A DNA stretch of 64,000 bases, from assembly GCA_000697665.1 (NCBI GenBank), contig KL197712.1, forward strand, positions 505,412 to 569,411. The letters run 5' to 3'. How positions within the stretch are numbered: position 1 is the stretch's first letter; each line of letters opens with the position of its first letter. The position numbers and the translations under genes were made by a program. Below, piece after piece: positions 23,053-35,345 of this stretch. A model generated the notes under the pieces. The model saw nothing but the letters and a program-made list of their open reading frames with translations, did not search any database and was not told the origin of the DNA. Source of the DNA: Jaapia argillacea MUCL 33604 (taxonomy: Eukaryota > Basidiomycota > Agaricomycetes > Jaapiales > Jaapiaceae).

Positions 23053-23590
23053 ATGGTCTGCAAAAAATGTGAAAAGGTACACCCTCCCCTTGCCCTTCCA
23101 CCCAGCTGCAGACCTTCCATCTCACGCACCTCGCCTCCCAGAAACTCTCAAAAGTAGCAGCCCCAGACCCTTTCCAATCAACCTCAACAAGCATTAAAGA
23201 AGGCTCTCGTAAAGTAGGCTCATCCTCATCGTCAACAACAACAGCTACTTCCAGCGGAGGCTCCGGTTTTGGGAAACCGAAATTAGGTTCGAGACATCGG
23301 TATCAAGTACGTCTAATTTGCACCACCCCTTCCTCCTACTATTGCTTGGTTGGGCGCTGATGGGGTCCTGTAGCCTTATAAGAACAGTTGTAAAGATTGT
23401 AAACAGCCCACGACTCAGAACGGCGCTAAATATTGTCATGGTACGTCCCTCCCCTTCCTCGCTTCAAGCGTCGTCGGCTGGGAGCTGAGAAGTGTGTTGC
23501 GTTGCAGGATGCGCTTACAAGAAAGGTTTATGTTCAATATGTGGGAAACAGATCTTGGACACGACGGGTTATGTGATGTCGAGCAAATGA
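23053..23590 (+). CDS. CRIPT: CRIPT homolog (zinc-finger protein of the U12/U2 spliceosome class)
   Basis: CRIPT is a small conserved cysteine-rich protein, first described as a PDZ-binding protein and later found in the minor spliceosome and associated complexes. Four exons: the first is only MVCKKCEK, the second starts KLSKVAAPDPF, the third starts PYKNSCKDCKQPTTQNGAKY, and the last ends GLCSICGKQILDTTGYVMSS. Cysteine pairs (CKKC, CKDC, CHGC, CSIC) match the family. Total size is about 100-110 aa. All exon borders are GT-AG. The role in a U2-type-only fungus would be of interest, but nothing here shows it. Confidence 0.92.
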
Positions 23591-23922
23591 TCGTCTCACC
23601 TTGGTCCTTGGCCTATCCGCGCCTCATAACCTTTAAGCTTTCGGGTTAACCTCCCCGCATTGGTCGGGGAGGAGCATGGAAAGGAGATATCCCTATGGAC
23701 GTTCGTATCCTATAGATTGGTGGAGAGACTGTATTTCGCTTATTGTATGTGCTCCCAGCCTAATAGAACTTATCATGTTCACCCCCAAAACATCCTTACG
23801 TCCCTCATCTCATCCTTTGCATCGGTTGAACGATAGCAATGTGCAGCTCTAATATATTCCAAGCAATCGACAACAAGATAACAACAAAAGTGTCCCATAA
23901 CCACAAAAGTCCATCACACCCC
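23591..23922. other. Convergent intergenic region, CRIPT / DNMT5
   Basis: Both neighbouring genes end here. It should carry two 3' UTRs. Nothing else was seen. Confidence 0.4.
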
Positions 23923-26900
23923 CTACACCTTCCTCCCCGTCCTCTGCTCAAATATCTCCTCATCAATGGTATTCGTACTCAAGAACCTCCAAACATAAAC
24001 ATGCTTCTCCTGCCCATACCTCCTAACCCTCCCGATAGCTTGCGTCTCACAAGCATTATAAATCTCTTGCGTGGTCGTCAACAACGGCGACAAGAATATG
24101 GCATGGTTCGCAGACGTCAGGTTGGCACCACTAGCGCTCTCATCCGTAACATTGAGCAGTAAGACGCGCTCCTCAGATTCGTTTTGGAACTTTTCGAGAT
24201 TTTTGGATTTCTGCGAGGCGTTGCCGCGAATCTCGAGGAATTTGACGTGGTTGGCGGTTAGAGCGTCGGCGACTTTCTTCATGAGGTCGGGGAATTGGAC
24301 GAAGATGAGAACTCGATCTTCTTTGGGGAGGCGTTTCCTATCAAGATAACCTTCAGTAAAATGTCGCAGATGAATGAACGAATGACATACTTGATGAGAT
24401 GGATTACTCTCTCCAACTTCAGCCCAAAATGCTTCCCTTGTCCATCACGAACTTCATCCACACCAAGGGTATTTCCCCTCACCACATTGATGACCCTCGC
24501 CGCTGCTTTACATCCAGCAGACTCTGCAGCGACGCATTCCTCCTTGACCGCACAGTCATACACGCACTGGTAGCAACCCGTATGCCCACACGAGGACAGT
24601 ACCGCGATGTCCTCAACGGAAACTTTGGCGTCGCAGAGAGGGCATGTGACGGACAGTGGCGCCTCTCGCTGCCGTTGGAGATCCCGAACCACGGTGAAGT
24701 ACCTCAAGGAACGAACGCGGCCGACAAGCTCCTTCGTCAACCTTCTGATCTCATGCGTCTTCTCCCGATGATCCCAAATAAGCTCTTTCATACTTTTGGA
24801 CATCCCATCGTCCTTGCCTTTGCCCTTCGCCTTGCTACTTGATCGGACCATCTTGCCATCCGCAAGTTTGTTCAAAGCGGATTTCGAAGTGGCCGCCACG
24901 CCGGCCTCGTCCAAAAGCTCGACGATAGCCTCTGTAGCATCCTTGTCCCCAGCACCCTCTGTCCGCGAGACACGAACATACTCTTGGAACATGGATTCAT
25001 CTTCAGTGCGGCCAATCTTCTTTTCGTCCTTCACTGCCTGCTTCAGTTTGGCAAGCAGCTCGGCCTTGCACTCTTTGAGCTGGCGTGTACGTTCCTTGAC
25101 GATGACCTCGCAAGCTTTGAGAGCATTTTCTTTCTCATTCGTGTCGAGCTCAAAGTGTGAACATCGCTTGAGGAGCGCCTCCTCCGCTGTCCTGGAAATA
25201 ATGATTAGCGAGTATAACAACGAATCAAGGGCTCACGAACTTGCTGTCACCAAGCGCCTGAGCTAAGCGCTTTTCACGATCGCTCTCGTTCTTCCGTCCC
25301 CGCTTGATCGTCATATCCAGAGCCCGAAGATGATGCTCGAGTTCCAGGTAGATCGCTCGCTCCGCCGCTGGCAAGTCGATCTTTTCGATCTTCTCCGAAG
25401 AAGGAATCTCATCGATCTCAGCGATATTCTAATGCCTTTGTTAGAAAGTATCACAAGCCTTGGGGATGAAATGATGGACAAACCTGTCGGACGAAACGGT
25501 CCAAGAAGGCCTGCCCGACTCCATGACGATGCGCGTGCCAGTCCATACTATGGACTTCACGGAAAGAGTGGAATTTCTCAACCGCTAGAGAGAGCTGAGT
25601 TGAGAGGACGAGGCAAGGCGGAAGGAACATATCTTACCTGTTTGATCTCTCCGCCTCTTCCGAATGAGCGCAGACTGCCCTTCAGCATCATCATCAACAC
25701 CAAGATGTAGATTCAGGAAGGCGGAGATGGTCTTGAGATCGCCAAAATCTCCAACTGGGGGAGTACCAGAGAGAACCCAATGCCGATCCGCAGTCAACGC
25801 AGTGACGAGAGAATGGCTTTTACCCTCGAGGTAGGTGTACTCGTCGACGACCTTGCGAGCGAAATGGAACATTTCCAGAGGAGGTGCTTGCATTTGGGTC
25901 CAGTCGTTCTTCACAGCGCGTGACTCTAGCCCCCAGGGATCGCTATCCTCACGTCGCTTCTTCGCCTTGGGAGGACCGTCGTCTTCACCATCGGACTTGC
26001 GCTTCCTGGAGTTCTTTGCTTTAGGAACAACATCGTCAGAAACATCCATAGAGTCGTCGTCTGTGCTCGTCGCCTTCCGCTTCTGCTTGGCTGAGGCAGC
26101 CTTGGTTGTAGGTTTGGCTTTGGCTTTGGATTTCGACTTCGATGGTCCAGGATCGGACACCACGCTAGGGCTATCGTCAGACTCTTGCTCAGAGGGAGTT
26201 TCTTCCGCGGAATCCTCGTCGTAATCTGACGACGGGGGGCCATTCACCACGTCCTTCTTCGTTGACTTTTTAGCGTTGGGTTCCGATACCTCCTCGGCGT
26301 CACTATCCGCGTAGTTACTCTCCGTACCATCGTCTTCGTCGTCTGAGATCACGATAGCGGATTTTTTGGCCGCACCCCGCTTTGGACGAGGACGATCACG
26401 GGCGTGGTCATCGTCTGAGGTGTCCGTAGTGGGAGCGATAGATCGCTTAGCTTTTTTGGGTGCAACAGTGATGAGGACCTCCATAATCTTACCAGAAGGG
26501 CCGGTTTTTGGCGGAGAATGATGAGAAGACGATGCAAGTGGTTTTGATCCCTCGACTGCTTTGAGATAGTTCTTCCCTCTCTGTCGTTTGACAGGGACGA
26601 TAATTTGAGCCTCGACATCTACGAAAATCAGATAGATGTTCGCAGAAGAAGAGTTGGGTCATACCTTTGCGCCGCCCCTCCTTAATCTCTTTCATCACAC
26701 TCTCAGCTCCTTCATCTCTCAAGCGATCGACTTGGCTATGAAGAGAGTGCAGTGTGGATTGAAGACGTGCCTCGAAGTATCGGCCCTCCTGCGAAGGTAA
26801 CTCCCCGGCGCCTGCAAATGATTCGAGATTGGCAAGATACACCGAACTCTTGAACAAATTAGAGGCAACTACAATCATGTCAGCCTCTTGCATGTCCTCG

Positions 26901-29900
26901 ATCTTTATCGAGTTTAGAGTGCTGGCGGTGTGAATGAGGACGACCTTGAGATGCTTTGCCATGAATTTGACGGACTCGGTCCCCCACTGCCTTGTCAAGT
27001 GCGGAGGAACGATTGATAGGGTGCCTTTCACTGCAATTTTGCCAGGTAACGGAGCGGCATTGGCTACCTCCCGCGAGATGTCTTTCAACGTGTAGTCGAT
27101 GAGTCCGAGGGTAATGGCCGTTTTTCCATACCCAACTTCGTCAGCCAACACACCTCCTCTGATGTGGACGGGGCGCTGACTGCGACCTTCGGCTCTCCAA
27201 CCCAGTGGTTCGAGGATGGCCTCAGCTATTTCCTCTTCAATGAACGGCGGAGCATTCTGGGCTTCTTGTTTCAACATCCAGCCCAACGAGCGCTGTTGCT
27301 CTGGACGAAGTGGGATCTTGAAGTGAGGAGGCTGGGGGTGTTCAGGATCCGCTCGATTGCTTGTAAGGGTGAATTTGGGGAGGTTAAGCTTGACGATGGG
27401 TGTGAAGTCGGTGTCCAGGCGCCAAGACATCGTGATGGGCTCAGAACGGCCAAGTGTAGGTAGGCGAGATCTGGCTCGGTGGAGAAGGGTCGGAAAGTTA
27501 ACGCCAATGGCGATGGTAGCGCATCCATCGGCTATCTTCACCTGCGTGACAAACGGAGCAGGGCGAACCTTCAGGCTGCGCTCGAATTGGCCAGCCTCGA
27601 CAGGATCTTCCATTGGGACAATCTTATTCTTGACCCTAGTCCATTGTACGGCTGGGGCAGCTGGAGCGCATCGAGAGCACCTGCAGTCAGCCTCTTCCTC
27701 CACTTCAACGTCTTGCCAGACTTGGAGGTGCTCTTGCCCCGTACGAACAGGCTCGAGCATCCACGCAAAGTCCCTGAAGATGGTACGCTCGTGAACTTTG
27801 TCCACTTCTACAAAGGTCCCCACAGGCCAATCCATTCCTGCCAGGGTATTTGAGGGCGCCTTGCAGACTAGGAGCGCTGTGGCTGCTCGGCAGGATTGAG
27901 AACTGGGACCGACAGTGAGATCTCGAGGGACAGCGTAACTAGCATTCTGAATTCCTGAGGTCTGAGAATACGGTGAGAAATGAACACTCCTAGTTTCGAC
28001 TATTACTGACCTTGAAGTGAACAAGCTGCGCTGCTGCCCACTTACAGGGTAATACGAGGTCAATGTTTTGCTTGCCTTCAGCATCCGACTGTCTCCACTT
28101 CGACTCGAGTTTGCACACTACGGGACGACTCTCACCGAACTCATATCGTCTCGTGCTGATAGTAAAGACAAAACTGTCCTCCTTCGGATCTCCACAGCGC
28201 GCAGGGTCAAGGAGCATGAACAGCGGGGGAAGATCGACGTCGTCCGGCGATGTTTTGAGGTGGAGCGCACCATTGGCGGTCCCACATTTGTCCAGCAGAG
28301 AATATGTGCCAGATATGTCGCGATCAAGCTTCGATACTTCATCCTCGGGGACGATGACTCTAAGCTGCGACCAAACAGTTCTATCCTTGAACTCTTCTCC
28401 TTGAAGGCCTAGACGTGCTTCCCAGGATGGGACGAGTTCACCAGCTCCCTCGATCGTAATCGGAATGGACGAAGTATGAGGAAGCGCCAACTCCCACGTG
28501 CCTACAAAGAGACCCGTGCTGCACACATAACGAGCCACTGGGTACTCCAAAACCTTCCGAATATCCGCACTTGCTGGCTCGTGAGGTTCTGGCTTCGCGA
28601 ACAAGCGCCACTCGGCGCGCTGAGGATGAAGGAAAAGCTCCAAGACCGCTGTAGGAGAATGGAACACCGTCGTCCACACTTCTTGACGTTTCGGCTCAAC
28701 AAAGTGGAGCTCGTGCTGCACTGCTCGCAGAACCGATTCAGCCCAACTGTCCCATCGACCTTTTGGAATAGAAACCTCCTCCTGATCCTTCAAACCATCG
28801 AGAAGCTCTCTTGTGACGCCGGCGATGGATATGCGCATCGGGAGCATAGCCTTGAGCTCTTGCGCGAAGTCTGTCGGAGACAGTCGTGGATTGGCGGTTA
28901 GATCGATGGGTTCATAGTTATGCTCGGGACGGCCGCTACACTTGGTGCAAGCAGATGAACCACAGTCTTTACACCGCTGGAGGGGACGATCAGTCATGTC
29001 CTTGCGACCTTCACACTGACACAGACGAATACTCCTTTGAGCGTTCGCCAGGAGGGACTGCAATGGAAACTCGCCAGAGGCCGTCAGGTCGAGCGGTTGC
29101 TCCAGCAAGTTCTCTTTGCCAGAAATCCTGTCTTCAACTGGAATGTCACCTTCAACAGGACCGCTGTCGACTTCCATGTTGTCGTCACCCTCGACGGCTA
29201 TGTCAGCCTTGCTCTCATATGATTGCGAGTCATCGCCGGCTTTGATTAGATGCCGACCGACGACGAGTGCAGCAAGCATGCACGCTCCAACAACGGTCGT
29301 CGACATGGCATTCCCCGCAAGATCCGCCAATTGGTCCTCAGTTTCGCGAGTGAGGAGCAGCTCATCGATGGGCAGGCCTTGCATGGATAAAGCCTCCAAT
29401 CCGACCATTGGCCCACCACGGTTGGTGATATAAGGAATCATGGATGGAGTCAGGCATGGGCATATCCCCTCCTTTCCAAAGCCAACGTTACGATCGACGT
29501 TCTGCGATAAGTTCCAAACTTGCCTGATGCAAATAATGAGATAAAGCGAGAGGACGATATATAGTGACGTACGTCTTGTAAGAAGGATCAATACCTTCCT
29601 TTGCTTTCCGGAGAGTGGTAATATCCATGAGGTCCCACACCCGTTCGACTTGGCCAACACCCCAATCGTTCCATGAGAAATCGGGCATTTTACAGAATCC
29701 ACCTGAAAAACAAGTTAGAAAGTATCACGTTTTCGACGAGAAGCAGAACGCACCCTCTTCCCAGCCTGTTAGTGGCCGTTTGGGACCTAATCCCTCTTCA
29801 AGACGGGCTCTCTGATGCCGAGACTCGCATCGATTCCAGTCTGTCCTTCCCGTTCGTCTCTCCAGCCCGTTGAAGCTCTCCTGAACCAACTTCTGCCTGG

Positions 29901-30866
29901 ATTGATGAATGCGCGGGTCGTCGGACGGTAAAAGGAAAGCATCGAGAGTGGATGAAGCAGGCCGCTTCAAGTTCGTGACGAGGGAAGCCCATTGCTCCGG
30001 AAGACGAGAAGCCTTCTCGTTTACGGCCAAGAGGTAGACGCGGGTGCGGGTGTGGGGTATGTAGTAGTTCTTCGTGTCCAAGCGCAGGTGCTTCGCCGAG
30101 TAACGATTCTTCGCGAAATAGTCGCATACCTTGTCCCATGGCGCACCGCACACATTCTCCAATATGACCAGTGGAGGTCGATGCGTCTTTACCCACGACA
30201 TCATACCACGGAAAGTCCGCCCGGATTCACCGTTCGCATCGATGTCTTGCTTCTCGTTGTTCAGATTGGAGTAATCGACACAGGACGTGCCTGCGATGAG
30301 GATATCAACGTCACCGGGTACTGGCACCAGAGCACCATACGCTGTGGTACTGTTAAGAGAGAGCGATGATTGGATATGACAACAGTATCTGAATGAGTAT
30401 CTGCTTACGCATGAGTGCCATCAAGTTCGCAAACGTCCCGAAACAAGATTGGAGGGTGGAAGTTCCTTTCGATGTACGCTTGCTTAAATGGCTCGATTTC
30501 GCAAGAGAATACATGATCGATCTCGAGATTGACCCCGTATTGATCCAAGGCTGATCTGCGGATGAGGTCGAGGGCCAGCAGTGGTGACTCTGTCCCCGAA
30601 CACATGGTCGCAACTCGAAGTTTGCGGCCTTGAACATGATCGATAACCTTCTTGATGTCCGGAATGCGGCCAACTAGATCTGAGAACATAGCAGGTACGG
30701 CATTAATGGGGGGCAAACTCGACGCGTCTGCACCAGCCTTGGTTGGCTGCTCGGCCATGTCGATATCAGAAGAGTCGTCATCGGCAGGTTTCTTGTCGCC
30801 AGAAAAGAAAGATGAGATAGATTTTTGGCCCTTGCTTCGCGGGGCTGTGGTTTTGCCCTTCGCCAT
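23923..30866 (-). CDS. DNMT5: DNMT5-type cytosine methyltransferase with RING and SNF2 ATPase
   Basis: ATP-dependent maintenance DNA methyltransferase; the Cryptococcus family member copies CG methylation onto hemimethylated DNA. The gene spans 6.9 kb, about 2,000-2,100 aa. Domains in order: PIP-box-like GQKSISSFFSGDK at residues 12-24; methyltransferase with motif I RVATMCSGTESPLLAL, catalytic AGTSCVDYSNLN and motif VI VILENVCGAPWD; a zinc-like cluster (CQCEG...CKDCGSSACTKC); SNF2 N-lobe with Walker A DEVGYGKT, VVDEYTYLEG and LSGTPPVG; an acidic Lys-rich insert; a RING finger (CPLCDAKVS...SCGHTGCYQC); SNF2 C-lobe with QAIGRVRRYGQ. Methyltransferase and helicase frames join across an intron (TGWEEGGFCKMPDFSWNDW), so this is one gene, although an automatic caller could split it near 29.7 kb. 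No chromodomain was seen, unlike Cryptococcus Dnmt5. Confidence 0.93.
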
Positions 30867-30978
30867 GTTGGTGAAGAAAAGAAATGGGATGACTGGCCCC
30901 AGACGCGACTTGCTCAGCCGTTACCGTTCGCGTTGTGTAACATAGTCACGTCACTCCGCCCTTATCTCCGGGACACCC
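30867..30978. promoter_or_regulatory. Compact bidirectional promoter, DNMT5 / PAP2 phosphatase
   Basis: Only 112 bp separate two start codons that point away from each other. Both core promoters and 5' UTRs must fit here, or their transcripts overlap. Inferred from gene positions. Confidence 0.6.
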
Positions 30979-32206
30979 ATGAATACGACTGATCTCCAAA
31001 GGAAAATCAAGGAAATATTTGGGCATGACTCTCTTGACTGGCTAGACCGTTCTTATATCTTTGACTGGTAAAGCTTCACTAGGCAACAGGAGCTTTCAGG
31101 GTGTTTCTCTGACCCACGACTCCTCTTAGGGTCGTCGCTGCTTGCTTTTGGGGACTGTCTGGATTTGTTGGGCATCTCCCAGTCTACGAACGACAATTTA
31201 CTACTCAAGATTCCTTGATCAGCCACCCGCATGTGTCACAACAGTACGCTTCTCCACACTTATTGAACCATCTACCCCTCTCAATCGAGGTTTCTAGAAT
31301 CAGTGGAGTGGTGAATCATACCATTGCTCTCTATATACCTTTTGCCTTTGTTGGAGTCGTCGGTGTTCTTCGGCGGTCGGTCTTGAATATACATCACGGT
31401 GTTCTTGCAGTCTGGGCTGGATGGTGCGTTTGGTAACCGAGTGGACTCGGCGCAGTTATTAAAAGGCTGCTGACAGTGGGCTGGGACGTCTTATCACAGA
31501 GTTCCTGAAGTATAAAGTTGGTGAGTTGTTCCTTTCTCTCATGTTCATCTAAGATTACCCCTCTGATCCATCGGAAACAGGACGATTGCGACCGGACTTC
31601 CTATCTCGCTGCAGGTGGGATGAGGTTGTGCAAGCTTGCACTGGGTTCGTCCGCGACCCATAAATGCCGTTCTCCTTCTGAACTCGATTTTTCTCAGAAA
31701 AGCGAGCGATATTCTGGACGGTCGAAAGTCTTTTCCATCCGGGCATTCCTCGACTGCTTTTGCGGGAATGACGTTTCTGGCCCTCTTCCTCGCCGGTCAA
31801 ACAGCAGCGTGGTGTTTCAGCGCTCCCATTCCCCAATCATCTTGGCTCGGCAGTCGTCTGTCTAGATTTGCGGTAACACTTGCACCGTTGTTTTGGGCGA
31901 CATGGGTAGCAATCTCGCGCTTAGAAGACTATGTGAGTTTTCACCGTTACTCATCGTACACATACATGACGAACGATACAATCGTAGAGACATCATAAGG
32001 AGGATATTATCGTGGGCAGTCTTATCGGGATAATGTCTTCCTGCATCTGCTTCCACATATATTGGCCGAGTCCATTCTCGGCGAGGAGCTTCGTCACGGA
32101 ATACGCTGGCCACGCCCGAATGGTGTACGGGAGCGCTGATGATGGGAGACTCCGGAATGACGGTTTTGAGCTAACAGGACTGCAGGATGAAACTGACAAT
32201 GTGTAA
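30979..32206 (+). CDS. PAP2 family lipid phosphate phosphatase (DPP1/LPP1-like)
   Basis: Integral-membrane phosphatase for phosphatidate, diacylglycerol diphosphate or related lipids. Start MNTTDLQRKIKEIFGHDS. The three catalytic motifs are intact: KYKV...GRLRPDF, SFPSGHSSTAFAGM and SRLEDYRHHKEDII; the third is joined across an intron. Hydrophobic helices flank them, including VVAACFWGLSGFVG, ALYIPFAFVGVVGVL and AVTLAPLFWATWVA. At least six exons. The C-terminal tail is short and acidic, ending LQDETDNV. Its start codon lies only 112 bp from that of the DNMT5 gene on the other strand, and its stop lies 32 bp from that of the CID gene. Confidence 0.9.
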
Positions 32207-32238
32207 TAATCAACAAGATAGAGAATCGTCCACCACGT

Positions 32239-34801
32239 TCACGCAGCTCCCTTGACAAATATCCATTTGTCCCCAACCTTCTGCATTCGACCTGACGCCC
32301 CAACACTATTTCCACCACCGCCTGACTGCTCCTCCAACATCGCCTCAGACTTGTCCAAGAGTTCAGCGGGCGCCGACACAGCAGGATTTGAAGCAACCAT
32401 TGGTGCCTCCGAAACCTCGCTGGGCGAGCCCCCAAAGCCCCACTGTTCCTGACCGTCTCGGCCATTGCCGTAGTAGCTCACACCCATCCCACCTGCTGTC
32501 CAGTCCCCTTGACCATCCCCATTCCACATTTCCTCATTCCCGATACCTCCATACGATCCCATCCACCCGTTCGCTGACCACTGATCTCCTTGCATCGTCC
32601 CCTGACTAGTAGATGCAGCTCCGACATCCGTCATACTTCTCGCCACCACTAATTGCATCAATTCCTCCTGCGAGGGTAAATAGCCATATGAGACTGCCCA
32701 CGCTTTCCCTAGCAGTTCCCACGCGGCGGGCGATGTATAATCAAAGGTGGTAAAGTCGAATGTCTCGAGTCCCTCCTGCGAAGTCGTTTGCGGGGTCGCA
32801 CCCTGCTCAGCCGCCTTCGGGGCAGTAGGTGGATGATGTTCCGACGGAATCGCTGGCGTAGGTGATGGTTCTACAGACGATCGAGACACAGGCGCCGTCG
32901 CTGGTGCTGCTTGTGGTTGCATATCTATATTGTCGTTAGATGATGCTAATGGTCCGGCCAATTTACTAGATTGGGGTCTGACATCGCGTCCAAATTCGTC
33001 TTTCTCGCTTTGAGGCTCACCCGAAGGTACAGACACTGCATTCAGCGAGAGTTCCTTCATAGACGGTTTTCGAGGTGGGCTATATGGTTTTATGTCTCGT
33101 CTCCCGAATCTACTTCGAGGTGGACTCCTGGACCGGCTCCTCTGACCCCTTGGAGGACTTCGATCACGGTCCCGAGACCGGTCATGATCATCCCACCTTC
33201 CTCTACCTCTCCCACCTCGAAACCCACCTCGATAACCTCCTCGGGGATAGTCGCGACGGTCCTCGTAGTAATCATCACGACTTCTTGCACGCTCTGGGCC
33301 AGAGTGGCCACCTCGGCGGTCGTAATCATGGCGTTCACCCCGATACGGAGGGTGGGAAGGACCTCCTACAGAGGTGGCTGGTGCTACGTTCGACTGTGCA
33401 GGTACAAACGGCAATGTCAACGGCGGCCGTGAAGGTCCCCCGCTTGTCAGTTGTGCTTGAGCTAATTGTTGGATCAGTGCGATCCCATTCGCACCCAGCT
33501 GCGCTGTTGGCAGGGTAGGTGCCGGTATCGATGTATTTGGTGCTGTTTGGCTACGGTGGATTATTAGGAGGGGCGCTGACGGTTGTGAGGTAGAAACTTA
33601 CGCTGCTGCATTGGCGGCTTGACTGAGCAATGCCAGCAATGTTGACTGGACAGAGTCGACGGTGGCCTGCGCGGATGGTTGTGGGACGGGGGTTACCCCA
33701 ACTTGCGGCGGCGTTGGATTTGTCGGTGTGGAATGCGAGCGGGGGTCGGGCGTAATATTAGGTTTTAATTCGGGCTCTGACGTAGAAACAAATCAGGCAG
33801 GCTTCAGTTCATGTTCTCACTATTTTCGAGTCCAAAAGCATGGGGGAGAAAATAGCTAGAATTACAGCAGAGGAGATACTTAGCGAACAAATACACGGAT
33901 CTCGATAAGCACCTTTTTCATTTCCCTTCAGCAAATCTGCAAGGCGTGTCAACACGATGGATGGAAATGTGTTCGACTTGATCCATATGTCCAGAACCTT
34001 TTTCGTCTTTTCCTAGAAGTCATAATCAAGTAGCAACAGTGGTCAGATACCTCTTCCTACATGCGGATTGAGGGAGACAGGACATGGTGAAATCAACGTA
34101 AGGCCAAGCATGTGACCAGACATAGGGGGACGGACGCGAAGCGGCCTGCGATCGGGTGTAAGGCAGAAACGGTCCAGATTGGAGTTGGCCAACGAATGGA
34201 GCAGCAACCGAGGCAACGCTTCGTGACACGTGGAAGATATAACCCAAGTCAGGGCACGATGGTGCCAATCATGATGTTACGCGAAACCCAGCGCGTCGTC
34301 AGTGAGAATGCGGACTAACCTTTGCTTCAGCGACTCCGGACGAGATCATATCCTGGAAAAGGCCGTCGAGAACACCCTCTACTTTCAAAAGAAAGGTAGC
34401 GGAGTTTCCCTTCTCAGAGTTGATATCTCCAGTGAGACCAAATTTGTTGACTTGGCCCCTGGCAGCGCGAGCAAGAGCGTCAAACGCGTATAAACTAGAA
34501 ACCTTAGCGGAGGCTGGAAGGGATTTGTGAGTACGGTATAGGATGGACACGAGTTGTGTATCATTCTGATGTACGACCAAAGTGATAGCACAGGTCTGAA
34601 TTAGCCATGGATACGAGAAACCGAAGGATAGACGTACTTTCATGGATTTCAGGGCGATGTCCGTCAGTTTGGTCATCTTGGACGCCGACAATCTCTTTCC
34701 CTGCACGACATCTTTCAAAGCGGACTCAAATTCCTAGCGAACAGTTTAGACTGAGCCAACAACCGGGATAAATGACCACAGCATACCTCAGGAGAACCCA
34801 T
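32239..34801 (-). CDS. RNA polymerase II CTD-interacting (CID) protein with RS/RGG region
   Basis: CID domains bind the phosphorylated tail of RNA polymerase II and serve in transcription termination and 3' processing (Nrd1, Pcf11, Rtt103, SCAF families). The first exon is MGSPE. The CID runs from EFESALKDVVQGKRLSASK through DTQLVSILYRTHKSLP, VSSLYAFDALARAAR, GVLDGLFQDMISSG and KVLDIWIKSNTFPS. After it come an Ala/Gln/Pro-rich linker, then an arginine-rich part with GGYRGGFRGGRGRGRW and RDRDRSPPRGQRSRSRSPP. The C-terminus is rich in Gly, Trp and Met and ends VGDKWIFVKGAA. No RRM was found, unlike Nrd1/Seb1 and SCAF4/8. At least six exons are used. RNA binding through the RGG/RS region is an inference. 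Confidence 0.85.
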
Positions 34802-35345
34802 GCGTGTGGAAACAATAATCCAGTTCTGCCTGTAATGACAGCTCGATTGTTGGTGGAGGTGAGGATCGACGGGACAAGATGGCGGAAGGCAAGCTGAGTA
34901 TTTGGTGTTGTTGCATTGGTCTGTGCGTCGCGTTTCTCCCAAATCGGGATGTGTCGGCGTCGCACGAATTTTGGCTTGCTGAGCGCGGTCTTCAGAGCAG
35001 AATACTTTGAGAATACTGAATGCTTATATCTTATACTATGTATACGCGACGTCACAACATAACAGAATACTACTCGGGGTGATTCAAGTTTCTATCAAGG
35101 AGTGTTCTCAAGGAGAGCTGGGGTTCTGGATACCAGTGGACCTTCCATTGAAACATCGCTGCCCGTCCCTGGAGGTCGTCACGTTGGCTCGGGCGAGTAG
35201 AAGTAGACCCGAGTGTACGTGTCAGGACCAGGATTCAAACTCGCCGGGGACCCTCCAGTCAGACTCCTGTATGTACCCACAGCGTTTCAAGAGCCTGAAG
35301 TGAGACGTAGGACGAGCCAGCAGCGAGTATAACTGAGACATGTCG
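34802..35345. other. Intergenic, CID gene / PET117
   Basis: Upstream of the CID gene and 3' of PET117. A sequence resembling a T-arm (GATTCAAAC near 35,230) does not fold into a tRNA: the flanking bases do not pair. Nothing else was seen. Confidence 0.4.

Noticed and set aside
29488-30327. Separate gene for the methyltransferase, ending before the helicase
   Set aside because: The apparent end at about 29,725 is an intron: removing GTGCGT...TTTCAG joins TGWEEG to GFCKMPDFSWN in frame, so the two parts are one DNMT5 gene.
35161-35300. Possible tRNA T-arm (GATTCAAAC)
   Set aside because: Flanking bases do not form a T stem and no acceptor or anticodon arm can be drawn.
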